Source: Silanimonas sp.
GTDB taxonomy: Bacteria; Pseudomonadota; Gammaproteobacteria; Xanthomonadales; Xanthomonadaceae
Reading direction: 5' to 3'
NCBI RefSeq assembly: GCF_027531545.1
Contig: NZ_JAPZSC010000006.1
Coordinates: forward strand, 62,001 to 126,000
DNA: 64,000 bases
Shown here: in pieces, positions 8,917 to 18,053 of the stretch
Layout of the letters: the number at the start of each line of letters is the position of its first letter
Position numbering within the stretch: position 1 is the first letter of the stretch
Program-made: the position numbers and the translations under genes
Notes under the pieces: model-generated
The model's input: only the letters and a program-made list of their open reading frames with translations
Told to the model about the DNA's origin: nothing
Databases searched by the model: none

Positions 8917-9698
8917 TGCCTCCGGCGCTCGCCCTGATGTTCCATGGCGTCGATGGCCCGCGTTCTCGGGCCGTCGGTTATGCCGCGGACGCGCACTACA
9001 CGGTCGATGCCATGCGCTTCGCCGCGATGCTCGACGCCCTGCGCGCCGCGGGCTGCACGCTGGGCGCAGCGCGCGACCTGCTCGATGACACCACCTCGCC
9101 TCAACCGGTCTGGTTGACGTTCGACGATGGCGACGCCAGCAATGCGCTCGAAGCCCTGCCATTGCTCGCCGAGCGCGGCCTGAATGCCGATTTCTTCATC
9201 ACGCCCGCGCGGGTCGGGCGACCGGGATTCATGGGGTGGGCTGAGCTGCGCCAGATGGCGGCCGCGGGCATGAGCCTGCAGTCGCACGGCCACACGCACG
9301 CCTACTTCACGCACCTCGACGCAGCCGCCCTGCGCGAGGAACTGCGCGTCTCCAAGGACCAGTTGGAACAGGGTCTCGGCCAACCCGTGACCTTGCTGGC
9401 GCCGCCCGGCGGGCGTGTGCCGCGCGGCCTCGTGCCGCTCGCTCGTTCGCTCGGTTATCGCGCGGTGCTGGATTCGACGCCGGGGCTCGTGGCCGGGCGC
9501 GATCTCTCCCGTCCGCTGCCGCGCGTCGCCGTCACCGCCGGGCATGCAGTGGACACCGTCTCGGCCTGGGCCACGGGTGGCCCGGCCGCGCTGCGTCGCC
9601 TGCGGATGCGGCATCGGGTCCTGGCCACCGCGAAAGCGGTGCTGGGCGACGAGCGTTACGAGCGTTGGCGCGGCCGGGCGCTGGGAGCGACGGCGTGA
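8916..9698 (+). CDS. Polysaccharide deacetylase (NodB homology domain)
   Basis: 260 residues. The NodB-type domain is clear: motif 1 TFDDGDASN places the Asp pair at 70-71, and motif 2 SHGHTH gives the metal ligands His124 and His128. A later PPGGRVP is close to the RxPYG motif 3. It would remove N-acetyl groups from amino sugars of the polymer. No signal peptide is visible, so the site of action is uncertain; related enzymes in exosortase loci also lack one. Starts at an ATG overlapping the barrel gene stop by one base. Confidence 0.85.
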   Translation: MPPALALMFHGVDGPRSRAVGYAADAHYTVDAMRFAAMLDALRAAGCTLGAARDLLDDTTSPQPVWLTFDDGDASNALEALPLLAERGLNADFFITPARVGRPGFMGWAELRQMAAAGMSLQSHGHTHAYFTHLDAAALREELRVSKDQLEQGLGQPVTLLAPPGGRVPRGLVPLARSLGYRAVLDSTPGLVAGRDLSRPLPRVAVTAGHAVDTVSAWATGGPAALRRLRMRHRVLATAKAVLGDERYERWRGRALGATA

Positions 9699-10858
9699 TC
9701 CTCGCGGCTTGGGCCGTGCTCGCGGGCTGCCTGCTCGTGCTCGGGTGGACGTATGTCGGCTACCCGGTCTGGTTGCTGGTGATGGCGCGCCTGAGGCCGC
9801 GGCCGGTGGCACCGCGCCAGTGGCAGCCGCACGTCACGGTCTGCATGGCCGTGCACAACGGCATGGCCCACCTCGACGCCAAGATCGACGGCCTGCTGGC
9901 CCATGACTATCCGGCCGATCGGTTGGACCTCGTCATGGTGTCCGATGGCTCCACCGACGGCACCGGTGCCCGCCTGCGCGAGCGGAGCGGGGATCGCTTG
10001 GTGGCCATCGATGCCCCGGTGCGTCGCGGCAAGACGGCCTGCCTCGCCGATGCGATCGCCCGCGCCCGCGGCGACGTCCTGCTGTTCACCGACGTTCGGC
10101 AGCGGCTGGCGCCGGGCAGCGTGCAGGCGCTCTGCGATGCCTTGGCCAGTGGCGGACTCGCTGCGGTCAGCGGGCAGCTCCGGCTCGAGGATGCCGGCGG
10201 CTATGCGCAGGCGGTCGATGCCTATTGGAAGTACGAAACCGCGATCCGCCGCGCCGAAGCCGCCACCGGCTCGGTCGTGGGCGTGAGCGGCGCGCTTTAT
10301 GCCGTTCGCCGGAACGACATGCCGGCGCCGCCGCCGGGCTTGGTGCTGGACGATGTCTGGGTGCCGATGCGCATCGCCGCGAACGGCGGAAGGATCGGCC
10401 TCGAGACCGCTGCGGTCGCGTTCGACCGCGCGTCCGCCAGCGCCGCGGTGGAATCCGCGCGCAAGCGCCGGACGCTCTCCGGCAACTGGCAGCTTCTGGC
10501 GCACTGGCCCGCGATCACCCTCCCGGGACGGCATCCGCTGGCTTGGCGCTTCATCCACCACAAGCTGCTGCGCCTCGTCGCTCCGCTTTTCCTGCTCGGT
10601 GCCTTCGTCGCGAACGCGGCGTTGCTGGGGCAGGGCAAGCTGGCGATCGCACTGTTCGCTGCGCAGTGCGCCGCTTATGCCCTCGCCCTGGCCGGCTTCC
10701 AGTGGCCGGCGCTGCGGGCGCTGCTGCCGGTGAAGCTCGCGTCGGCCTTCCTCGAAATGAACGCCTACGCCGTGCTGGGCTTCATCGATTTTCTTCGCAG
10801 CCGTGACGCCCACCTCTGGGCCGCGGCGCCGTCCGTCATCCCCCCGAGCCCCCCATGA
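9695..10858 (+). CDS. Membrane glycosyltransferase, family 2
   Basis: 387 residues from a GTG at 9695, which overlaps the upstream stop as GTGA and has GGGAG eight bases upstream; an earlier TTG at 9665 is less likely. An N-terminal membrane segment (LAAWAVLAGCLLVLGWTYVGYPVWLL) precedes a GT2 domain with VTVCMAVHNG, a DVVMVSDGSTDGT-like motif (LVMVSDGSTDG) and a KTACLADAIARARGDVLLFTD acceptor region. Two or three membrane segments lie near the C-terminus (LVAPLFLLGAFVANAALL, IALFAAQCAAYALALAG). This layout is that of processive or polyprenyl-linked sugar transferases at the inner membrane. Confidence 0.85.
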   Translation: MILAAWAVLAGCLLVLGWTYVGYPVWLLVMARLRPRPVAPRQWQPHVTVCMAVHNGMAHLDAKIDGLLAHDYPADRLDLVMVSDGSTDGTGARLRERSGDRLVAIDAPVRRGKTACLADAIARARGDVLLFTDVRQRLAPGSVQALCDALASGGLAAVSGQLRLEDAGGYAQAVDAYWKYETAIRRAEAATGSVVGVSGALYAVRRNDMPAPPPGLVLDDVWVPMRIAANGGRIGLETAAVAFDRASASAAVESARKRRTLSGNWQLLAHWPAITLPGRHPLAWRFIHHKLLRLVAPLFLLGAFVANAALLGQGKLAIALFAAQCAAYALALAGFQWPALRALLPVKLASAFLEMNAYAVLGFIDFLRSRDAHLWAAAPSVIPPSPP

Positions 10859-12117
10859 CCGTGAGTCGCTCCACGCCGACGCCCGACCGCGTCCTTTATC
10901 TCGTCTCGCTGTTTCCCTGCTGGTCCGAGACCTTCATCGTCCGCGAGATCGAGCGCTTCGTGGAGCGCGGCGTCGATGTCCGCATCCTCTCCCTGAAGCC
11001 CCCGTCCGAGAGCCTGGTGCAGAAGCGCGCCGAAGCCCTGATGGACCGCGTGATCGGCCCGCGCCATCCGCTGGTTGAGCTGCCGACCGTGTTCCTCGAG
11101 GTGCTGCGTCACCCGATCGCTGTGCTCGTCGTCGCCGCGCAATTGCTGCTTGGCCTGTGGAAGCAGCCCGCCGCCCTCGGCAAGAGCGCCGTCGCGGTGT
11201 GGCGCGGCCTTGCCGCGCTGCCGGCCATCCGCCGCTTCGACCCGCAGTGGCTGCATGCGCACTGGGCCACGTACCCGTCGACCGTCGCGTGGGCGCTTTC
11301 GAAACTCACTGGCGTGCCGTTCTCCTTCACCGCGCACGCGCACGACATCTTCGTCGAGGACCAGTTGGTCGCTCCGAAGCTTGCCGATGCGGCGTTGGCC
11401 GTGACGATTTCCCGCTACAACGTGCGGTACCTCGCCCGTTGGGGGGCGGAGCAGCTCGGCGAGCGCCTGCAGGTCGTGCATTGCGGCGTCGATTTCGCCG
11501 AGCTCCCGGAGAACCTCGATGGCCGCGCCGACGACCATCTCGTCACGGTCGGCCGGCTCGACCCGATCAAGGGCTTCGACACGTTGATCCCCGCGCTGGG
11601 CCTGCTGAAGCGACGCGGCGTCTCCTTCCGCTGCACCGTCATCGGCGAGGGCCCGCAGCGTCGTGAGCTGGAGGCGCAGATCGCCGCGGAAAACCTCGCC
11701 GACCGCGTGGCGCTGGTCGGCGCCAAGCCGCAGGAAGCCGTGCGCGCCGCGTTGAACGACGCCACCGTGTTCGTGATGCCGAGCGTCACCACGCCCGAAG
11801 GTAACCAGGACGGCATCCCGGTGGCCTTGATGGAAGCGATGGCGACCGCCGGTGCGGTCGTCAGCACCCAGGTCTCGGGCATCCCGGAACTGGTGCACCA
11901 CGAGCGCAACGGGCTCGTCGTGCCGCCGGGCGACGCCCGCGCGCTGGCGGACGCCCTGCAGCGCCTGCTGGGCAACGAAGCCTTGCGCCATCGCCTCGGC
12001 CTTGCCGCGCGTGCGCTCGTCGCCGCCGAGTTCGATGCCCGCCACGAGGCCGACCGGCTTTTGGCGCAGATCGGCGTCCGCTGCGTCGCCCCGGAGGCGC
12101 TCGCCCATGCGCGCTGA
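10855..12117 (+). CDS. Glycosyltransferase, GT4 (GT-B fold)
   Basis: 420 residues, soluble. The C-terminal GT4 domain shows LVTVGRLDPIKGFDTLIPAL, a CTVIGEGPQRREL loop and the nucleotide-sugar binding region PEGNQDGIPVALMEAMATAGAVV with the expected EX7E spacing, followed by SGIPELVHHERNGLVVPPGD. The N-terminal domain begins VLYLVSLFPCWSETFI, typical of colanic-acid WcaL-like transferases that start with a 'SETFI' motif. Starts at an ATG overlapping the previous stop (ATGA). Donor and acceptor sugars cannot be read from sequence. Confidence 0.88.
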   Translation: MTVSRSTPTPDRVLYLVSLFPCWSETFIVREIERFVERGVDVRILSLKPPSESLVQKRAEALMDRVIGPRHPLVELPTVFLEVLRHPIAVLVVAAQLLLGLWKQPAALGKSAVAVWRGLAALPAIRRFDPQWLHAHWATYPSTVAWALSKLTGVPFSFTAHAHDIFVEDQLVAPKLADAALAVTISRYNVRYLARWGAEQLGERLQVVHCGVDFAELPENLDGRADDHLVTVGRLDPIKGFDTLIPALGLLKRRGVSFRCTVIGEGPQRRELEAQIAAENLADRVALVGAKPQEAVRAALNDATVFVMPSVTTPEGNQDGIPVALMEAMATAGAVVSTQVSGIPELVHHERNGLVVPPGDARALADALQRLLGNEALRHRLGLAARALVAAEFDARHEADRLLAQIGVRCVAPEALAHAR

Positions 12118-13231
12118 GCGGGTGCTGGTCGTCACCGACGAAATGGAGGTCGGCGGCAGCCAGCGCCAGATCGTGCACTTGCTGCGTGGTTTGCACGCCC
12201 GTGGCCGCCATGCCGAACTCCTGTATTTCCGCGAGCGCTCCCACCTCGTCGACGCCCTCGAGGCCGATGGCGTGCCGGTGCATCGCATCGACAAGCGCGG
12301 TGCCATCGATCCGGCCTTCGTGCTGCGCCTGCAGCGCTTCCTTCGCGCGGGACGGTTCGATGTCGTGCACGCGTTTTCGATCACGGCGGAGCTCTGGGTG
12401 CGCCTTGTCCTTCCTTTCGTGCCGGGCTTGCGGCTCGTCAGTTCGGTGCGCGGCCTCGGCCTGGCGGGCCCGGACTGGCACTGGCGCGCCAAGCGCTGGA
12501 TCGTGCAGGGCTCGTCGGCCGTCATCTCGAACACGCGCGCCGGGGCCGAACTCGTGGCTCAACGCTGCGCCGTTCCCGTCCATGGCATCGACATCGTGCC
12601 GAACGGGCTCGAACTCCCGCCGCTGCCCGCGGCGGCGGATCGCGAGGCGGCCCGTCGCGACCTCGGCCTGCCCCATGGCGACACGCTGCTGCTCTTCGTC
12701 GGTCGTCTGGTGCCGGAGAAAAACCTCCCCCTGCTGATCGACGCCGTCGCCCGGATGGCACCGTCCCGGCGCCCTCGGGTGTGGCTCGCTGGCGAGGGCC
12801 CGGAGCGCGGCCGTGTCGAGACCGAAATCGCGCGGCACGGGCTCGGCGAGGTCGTGCGCCTGCTCGGCGAGCGCAGCGACATCCGTCGCCTGATGCATGC
12901 CGCCGACCTGCTGGTGCTGCCGTCCCGTGAGGAGGGCCTCTCCAACGTGCTGCTCGAAGCCATGGCCAGTGGCCTGCCGGTGATCGCCACGGCCGTGGGC
13001 GGCAGCCCGGAACTGATCGACGATCGCGTCACCGGGCGCCTGCTGCCCAGCGACGACGCCGCGGCGCTGGCGGCCACGATCGCGGCGCTGGCCGACGACG
13101 CCGAGGAGCGGCGTCGCCTCGCCGCGGCGGCGCGCGCGCAGGCGGAGGCGCGCTTCACCTTGGGCGCGATGGTGGAGCACACCGCGCGCATCTACGACCG
13201 CTGCATCGTCGGCGGGAAGGTGGCGGCATGA
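12107..13231 (+). CDS. Glycosyltransferase, GT4
   Basis: 374 residues from the ATG at 12107, overlapping the upstream gene by 11 bases. N-terminal VLVVTDEMEVGGSQRQIVHLLRGL is the usual acceptor-domain start with the GGSQRQ loop. The donor domain has LLLFVGRLVPEKNLPLLIDAV, RVWLAGEGPERGRVETE and SREEGLSNVLLEAMASGLPVIATAVGGSPELI, all standard GT4 motifs. No membrane segment apart from a short hydrophobic patch near LVLPFVPGLRLV. A second consecutive GT4 gene suggests a repeat unit with several sugars. Confidence 0.88.
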   Translation: MRAERVLVVTDEMEVGGSQRQIVHLLRGLHARGRHAELLYFRERSHLVDALEADGVPVHRIDKRGAIDPAFVLRLQRFLRAGRFDVVHAFSITAELWVRLVLPFVPGLRLVSSVRGLGLAGPDWHWRAKRWIVQGSSAVISNTRAGAELVAQRCAVPVHGIDIVPNGLELPPLPAAADREAARRDLGLPHGDTLLLFVGRLVPEKNLPLLIDAVARMAPSRRPRVWLAGEGPERGRVETEIARHGLGEVVRLLGERSDIRRLMHAADLLVLPSREEGLSNVLLEAMASGLPVIATAVGGSPELIDDRVTGRLLPSDDAAALAATIAALADDAEERRRLAAAARAQAEARFTLGAMVEHTARIYDRCIVGGKVAA

Positions 13232-15078
13232 GCGCGTCGTCGCTGGCGGCGACGGCCGATGCTCCGACCCAGGCGCTCAACGGCGTTCTCGACGTTCGCG
13301 TCGCGCCGGGTCCGACGGTCGCTCGTTGGCTGGTCGGGCAGGGCGCGGGCGTGGAGGCCGTGGCTGCCGGCTTGGCATCGCTCGAAGGCGCTGGGGCCGT
13401 CCACGGTTTTGGCGAAGGCCGCGTGCGGGTCTTGCAGGACGGAGACATCACGGTCGTCGGGGTCTTCGACCTGCTGCTTGGCCGGGCCGAGGACGCCCTG
13501 CAGGGCGTCGATCTCCGGCCGTGGATGGATTGGCGCGGACGCTTCGCTTTCGTGCGCAACGATCGCGCGAGTGGCGAGTGGTGCGCCGTGGTCGACCACT
13601 TCGGCACCGTGCCGCTGTTCCACACCGCCAAGGGCGAGCAGCTGCTGGTGGCCTCGCACCTGAAGCCGCTGCTGCGCGCGCCTTGGGTGGCGCGCCGCGC
13701 CGACCCGGCAGCGGTGTTCCATTTCCTAAACTTCGCCTGCATCCCGGCGCCGCTCACGATCGTCGCCGACGTGCAGCGGCTTCCGCCGGCCAGCCTGCTG
13801 CGCTGGCGTGCGGGACAGGGGCGCGTGGAGCGTTGGTGGCGCCCGGCGTATGCCGAAGACCTCGATGGCGACGCGACGACGCTCGCAAGCGGACTCCGCG
13901 AGCGGCTGGTGGCCGCCGTACAGCGTTGCCGGCCCGCGTCGGGAACGCGCTGGGGCACCTTCCTCAGCGGTGGCACCGACAGCTCCAGCATCACCACCGT
14001 GCTGGCGCGTCAGGTGCCGGGCGAGGACGTGCACAGCTTCTCCATCGGCTTCGCCGAAGCCGGTTTCGACGAACTGGAGTTCGCCCGCATCGCCGCCTCG
14101 GCCTGCGGGGCGCAAGGCCATTTCGGCAGCATCGACGAAGCCGAAACGCTGGCCGTGCTTCCGCACCTCCCCGAGCTGTTCGACCAGCCCTTCGGCAACG
14201 CCTCCGCCGTGCCGACGCTCGCCTGTGCGGCGATGGCCGCCGCGGACGGTCGCTCGATCCTCGTGGCCGGTGACGGCGGCGACGAGATCTTCGGCGGGAA
14301 CGAGCGCTACGCGAAAGACATGATCATGCAGCGGTGGTTCGAGTTGCCGAACGCGGTGAAGACGCTGGGTCGCGTGATCGGCCGCACCGTCGGCGGCAGC
14401 TCAAACCGCTTCCTCAACCGCATCGACAACTTCACGCGTCGCAGCAGCCTGCCGAACCCGGACCGGTTCTACACGGACGATGCCTTTGCCTCGGAGTGCT
14501 TCGACGAGCTCCTGACCGCCTCGTTCCGCTCGTCGGTGACGGCCGATCTCTCGCTGCAGCTGTTGCGCGGGATGTACGCGGGTTGCGACGCGCGCAGCGA
14601 ACTGCATCGCTTGATGGCGCTCGATCTCGAGCTGGCCATCGCGCAGAACGATCTGGTCAAGGTGGACGGCGCGGCCCGGCATGCCGGCGTCACCGTCCGC
14701 TTCCCCTACCTCGATGCCGACCTTGTCGCCTACACCGGTCGCCTGAAGGCGCACTGGAAGGTCAGCGGCATGGAGAAGCGCGTGCTGTTCAAGCAGGCCA
14801 CGGTGGGGATCCTCCCCGATGCCATCCTCAAGAAGCCGAAACAGGGCTTCGGCTTGCCGATCAGCGTGTGGATGCGCGATCGTCCCGCGTTCCGTGAATG
14901 GCTGCGCGACCTGCTGCTGTCCGAGCGCACCCGTCAGCGTGGCTGGTTCGAGCCGGCGTACGTCGCCGACCTGTTCAATCGTCATCAGGCCGGAGGCTGG
15001 GACTACTCGGCCCACCTCTGGTCCCTCGCCGTGCTGGAGCTGTGGGTGCGCAACAACCTCGAAGGCGACGTGCCGTGA
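13228..15078 (+). CDS. Asparagine-synthase-like amidotransferase lacking the N-terminal cysteine
   Basis: 616 residues. Class II glutaminase-like domain at the N-terminus, then an ATP-pyrophosphatase domain with PP-loop SGGTDSS at 247-253 and GDGGDEIFGGNERY, as in AsnB-type enzymes. The protein starts MSASSLAAT instead of Met-Cys-Gly, so the cysteine nucleophile needed to use glutamine is absent. It may use ammonia, accept it from the partner at 16199, or use a different amine. Such amidotransferases occur in exosortase-type polysaccharide loci and probably modify a uronic acid or another carboxyl. Overlaps its upstream neighbour by four bases (ATGA). Confidence 0.82.
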   Translation: MSASSLAATADAPTQALNGVLDVRVAPGPTVARWLVGQGAGVEAVAAGLASLEGAGAVHGFGEGRVRVLQDGDITVVGVFDLLLGRAEDALQGVDLRPWMDWRGRFAFVRNDRASGEWCAVVDHFGTVPLFHTAKGEQLLVASHLKPLLRAPWVARRADPAAVFHFLNFACIPAPLTIVADVQRLPPASLLRWRAGQGRVERWWRPAYAEDLDGDATTLASGLRERLVAAVQRCRPASGTRWGTFLSGGTDSSSITTVLARQVPGEDVHSFSIGFAEAGFDELEFARIAASACGAQGHFGSIDEAETLAVLPHLPELFDQPFGNASAVPTLACAAMAAADGRSILVAGDGGDEIFGGNERYAKDMIMQRWFELPNAVKTLGRVIGRTVGGSSNRFLNRIDNFTRRSSLPNPDRFYTDDAFASECFDELLTASFRSSVTADLSLQLLRGMYAGCDARSELHRLMALDLELAIAQNDLVKVDGAARHAGVTVRFPYLDADLVAYTGRLKAHWKVSGMEKRVLFKQATVGILPDAILKKPKQGFGLPISVWMRDRPAFREWLRDLLLSERTRQRGWFEPAYVADLFNRHQAGGWDYSAHLWSLAVLELWVRNNLEGDVP

Positions 15079-16199
15079 GCCTGTCGATCCTCATGCTGCT
15101 GGAAGGGCAGTTCCCGGCCATGGGTGGTGCCGAGCGCCAGGTGGAAACGCTGTCGCAGGCGCTTGTCGGCCTCGGCCATTCCGTTACCGTCGTCGTCCCC
15201 CGCGTCGACAGTTCGCAGAAGTCAGGCGCCTCGCGCCACGGTGGTCTCGACGTGTGGCGCGTGGGCTATCCGCCCCTCCGATGGATCGGTTCCCTGCTGT
15301 TGATGGTCCGCCTGGCGTGGCTGCTCTTCGCGTGGCGCCACCGTTACGACTCCATCCACGTGCACATCGCCCACAACATGGGCGCCGTCGCCAGTGTGAT
15401 GGGGCGCCTCCTCGGCAAGCCGGTAGTGGTGAAGTTCTCCGGCTGGTGGGAGCAGGAGAAGGGCTGCCTCCGCCCGCATGGTGGGCCCGGCGCCGCGCTG
15501 GCGCGACGGATGCTGCGGCAGGCCACGGCCGTGCAGGCGATCAGCACGCGCATCTCGCGCGACCTCCAGGCGGTTGGGTTCGACCCCTCGCGGATCCACT
15601 GGCTGCCGAACGGCGTCAAGACGGCGCGCTTCGAAGGCATCACGCGGCCCGAAGCGGGAAACACGCCGCCGACCGTCGTTTTCGTGGGCCGGCTCGTCCC
15701 CGAGAAAGGGCTCGACAGCCTGCTGAGGGCGTGGGCGACGTCTCGCCGTCCGGGCTGGCGACTTCGGCTGGTCGGTGGCGGCGGCGAGGATGCAGCGCTG
15801 CGGGCGTTGGCCGCCACGCTCGGTGTCGCCGACAACGTCGATCTGCCCGGCCCGAGCGACGCGGTGGAGCGTGAACTCGCGAGCGCCGACGTTGGCATCC
15901 TGCCGTCGCGTTTCGAGGGGCTCTCGAACACCCTGCTCGAATACATGGCCGCCGGCCTTCCCGTCATCGCCACGCGCATCAGCGGCAGCGAGGACCTGGT
16001 GATCCCCCGGCGCAACGGCTGGCTGTGCGAGGTCGATGACGTCGCTGGCCTCGCCGCTGCCCTCGCCGAGGCGATGGACCTGACGCCCCAAGCCCGTCGT
16101 GCCATGGGCGATGCCGCACGTGCCGACGTCCTCGCCAAGGCCTCCGTGCCGGCCGTCATCGCCCAGCTGATGCCGCTCTACGCCGGGGAGACCGCCTGA
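15075..16199 (+). CDS. Glycosyltransferase, GT4
   Basis: 374 residues from a GTG at 15075 forming a GTGA overlap with the amidotransferase gene. N-terminal LSILMLLEGQFPAMGGAERQVETL is the acceptor domain; the donor domain has TVVFVGRLVPEKGLDSLLRAW, RLVGGGGEDAALRALA and SRFEGLSNTLLEYMAAGLPVIATRISGSEDLV. It lies between the two amidotransferase genes, so its product is likely made together with them. Specificity unknown. Confidence 0.87.
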   Translation: MSLSILMLLEGQFPAMGGAERQVETLSQALVGLGHSVTVVVPRVDSSQKSGASRHGGLDVWRVGYPPLRWIGSLLLMVRLAWLLFAWRHRYDSIHVHIAHNMGAVASVMGRLLGKPVVVKFSGWWEQEKGCLRPHGGPGAALARRMLRQATAVQAISTRISRDLQAVGFDPSRIHWLPNGVKTARFEGITRPEAGNTPPTVVFVGRLVPEKGLDSLLRAWATSRRPGWRLRLVGGGGEDAALRALAATLGVADNVDLPGPSDAVERELASADVGILPSRFEGLSNTLLEYMAAGLPVIATRISGSEDLVIPRRNGWLCEVDDVAGLAAALAEAMDLTPQARRAMGDAARADVLAKASVPAVIAQLMPLYAGETA

Positions 16200-18052
16200 T
16201 GTGCGGCATCGTCGGTTTTGCCGCGGCCCCGGGCCGCGTGGCGCCGGAGGCCCGGGTGGGCGAAGCGATGAACAGCGCCATCGTGCATCGCGGTCCGGAC
16301 GACGGTGGCGTGCATCGCGAGGACGCCGTGCTGCTGGGCATGCGTCGGCTCGCCATCATCGATCTCGGCGGTGGCCACCAGCCGATGGCCAGCGCCGACG
16401 GCCAACGCGTGCTGGTGTTCAACGGCGAGATCTACAACTTCCGCCGGCTGCGCGCCGAGCTGCTGGCGCTGGGGCACCGGTTCCGTACCGATTCGGATTC
16501 GGAAGTCATCCTCGTCGCTTACGAGGCCTGGGGCGAAGCCGCGGTCGCGCGGCTGGAAGGCATGTTCGCCTTCGCGCTGTGGGACCGGGCACGCGGCCAC
16601 CTGCTGCTGGCCCGCGATCGCCTCGGCAAGAAGCCGCTGTTCCTGTGGGAGGGGCCCGATGGCATCGGCTTCGCCAGCGAACTGAAATCCCTTCTGGCGC
16701 TGCCCGGCTTCCGCCGTGACGTCGACACCTCTGTCCTGCCCGGCTACTTCGCCTTCGGCTACGTGCCGAGTCCGAAGTCGATCTTCCGCGATGTCCGCAA
16801 GCTGCCCGCCGGGCACTACGCCGTCTGGCGCGACGGCCGGCTGCGCGAGGAGCGTTACTGGGCCCTCGATTTCTCGCCGACGTTCCGTGGCAGCGAAGCC
16901 GAAGCCGTCGAACAGCTGCACGAACGCCTGCAGGCATCGGTCGACGACCGACTCGTCGCTGACGTGCCGTTCGGTGCCTTCCTCAGCGGCGGACTCGATT
17001 CCAGCGTCGTTGTCGCCCTGATGGCGCAACGCATGACCCGGCCGGTCAAGACCTTTTCGATCGGCTTCAAGGAAGCGCGATACAGCGAGTTGAGCGGCGC
17101 CCGTCGCGTCGCCGACATCCTCGGCACCGAGCACCACGAGCTGGTGGTCGAGCCGGAGGCCACCGAGCTGATCGAAACGCTGGTCTGGCATCTCGACGAA
17201 CCGTTCGCCGACTCCTCCGCGCTGCCGACCTTCCTCGTTTCCGAACTCGCTCGTCCGCACGTGAAGATGGTGCTCTCGGGCGACGGCGGCGACGAAGCCT
17301 TCGCGGGCTACGAGCGCTATCTGAAGTTCCTCGCGCTCGAACGCCTGGGACCGCTGCGCGGCCCCGCGGCGCTTGGTCTTCGTGCGGCCGGCGGCGTGCT
17401 GCCGGGGCTGTTCGGCCAGCGCCTGCGGCGCATCGGCCAGCGCCTTGGCGAGCGCTTTCCCGACAGCTACCTCAGTGGCGTGGCGCTCTCGCGGCCCGAC
17501 CAGATGCGTGCGCTGCTCGGCCCGGCAGGCGCGGAAGGCTACGCCTCGCTGCATCCGCTGTTCCCGCCCGGAGATACCCGGCCGATGATCGATCGCATCG
17601 TCGACGCCGACATCCGCAGCTACCTGCTGGACGACATCCTCGTGAAGCTCGATCGCATGACGATGGCGGCCTCGATCGAGGGCAGGGCGCCTCTGCTCGA
17701 TCATCGGGTGGTGGAGTTCGCCGTTCGGCTGCCTGCGCACCTCCGGATTCGCTCCGGACGCGGCAAGCACGTGCTGCGCGAAGTCGCCCGGCGCTGGCTG
17801 CCGTCCGACGTGCTGGACAAGCCGAAGCAGGGATTCGCCATCCCTCTGCCGGAGTGGTTCCGCGCGAAGCTGGGCGCGATGGCCGGCGATGTCTTCGCCA
17901 GCCGCGCGTTCCGCGAACGGGGCTGGGTGCAGCCGGCGATCGTGGACGGCTTGCTTGCCGAGCATCGCAGTGGCCGCGCCGACCACGCCGAGCCGCTGTG
18001 GCAGGTGCTGGTGCTGGAGCTGTGGGCGCGTCGCTTCATGGACATGCCCTGA
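16199..18052 (+). CDS. Glutamine-dependent asparagine-synthase-like amidotransferase (exosortase-locus type)
   Basis: 617 residues. Starts Met-Cys-Gly, so Cys2 is the glutaminase nucleophile; RGPDDGG and NGEIYN follow at about 32-38 and 75-80. The synthetase domain has PP-loop SGGLDSS at 263-269 and SGDGGDEAFAGYERY. Length and the sequence HRGPDDGG...RLAIIDLGGGHQPM match AsnB-type amidotransferases found beside exosortase polysaccharide genes. Likely amidates a sugar acid or peptide-like substituent on the polymer; a role in free asparagine synthesis is possible but the location argues against it. One-base overlap (TGATG) with the upstream gene. Confidence 0.85.
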   Translation: MCGIVGFAAAPGRVAPEARVGEAMNSAIVHRGPDDGGVHREDAVLLGMRRLAIIDLGGGHQPMASADGQRVLVFNGEIYNFRRLRAELLALGHRFRTDSDSEVILVAYEAWGEAAVARLEGMFAFALWDRARGHLLLARDRLGKKPLFLWEGPDGIGFASELKSLLALPGFRRDVDTSVLPGYFAFGYVPSPKSIFRDVRKLPAGHYAVWRDGRLREERYWALDFSPTFRGSEAEAVEQLHERLQASVDDRLVADVPFGAFLSGGLDSSVVVALMAQRMTRPVKTFSIGFKEARYSELSGARRVADILGTEHHELVVEPEATELIETLVWHLDEPFADSSALPTFLVSELARPHVKMVLSGDGGDEAFAGYERYLKFLALERLGPLRGPAALGLRAAGGVLPGLFGQRLRRIGQRLGERFPDSYLSGVALSRPDQMRALLGPAGAEGYASLHPLFPPGDTRPMIDRIVDADIRSYLLDDILVKLDRMTMAASIEGRAPLLDHRVVEFAVRLPAHLRIRSGRGKHVLREVARRWLPSDVLDKPKQGFAIPLPEWFRAKLGAMAGDVFASRAFRERGWVQPAIVDGLLAEHRSGRADHAEPLWQVLVLELWARRFMDMP

Positions 18053-18053
18053 C

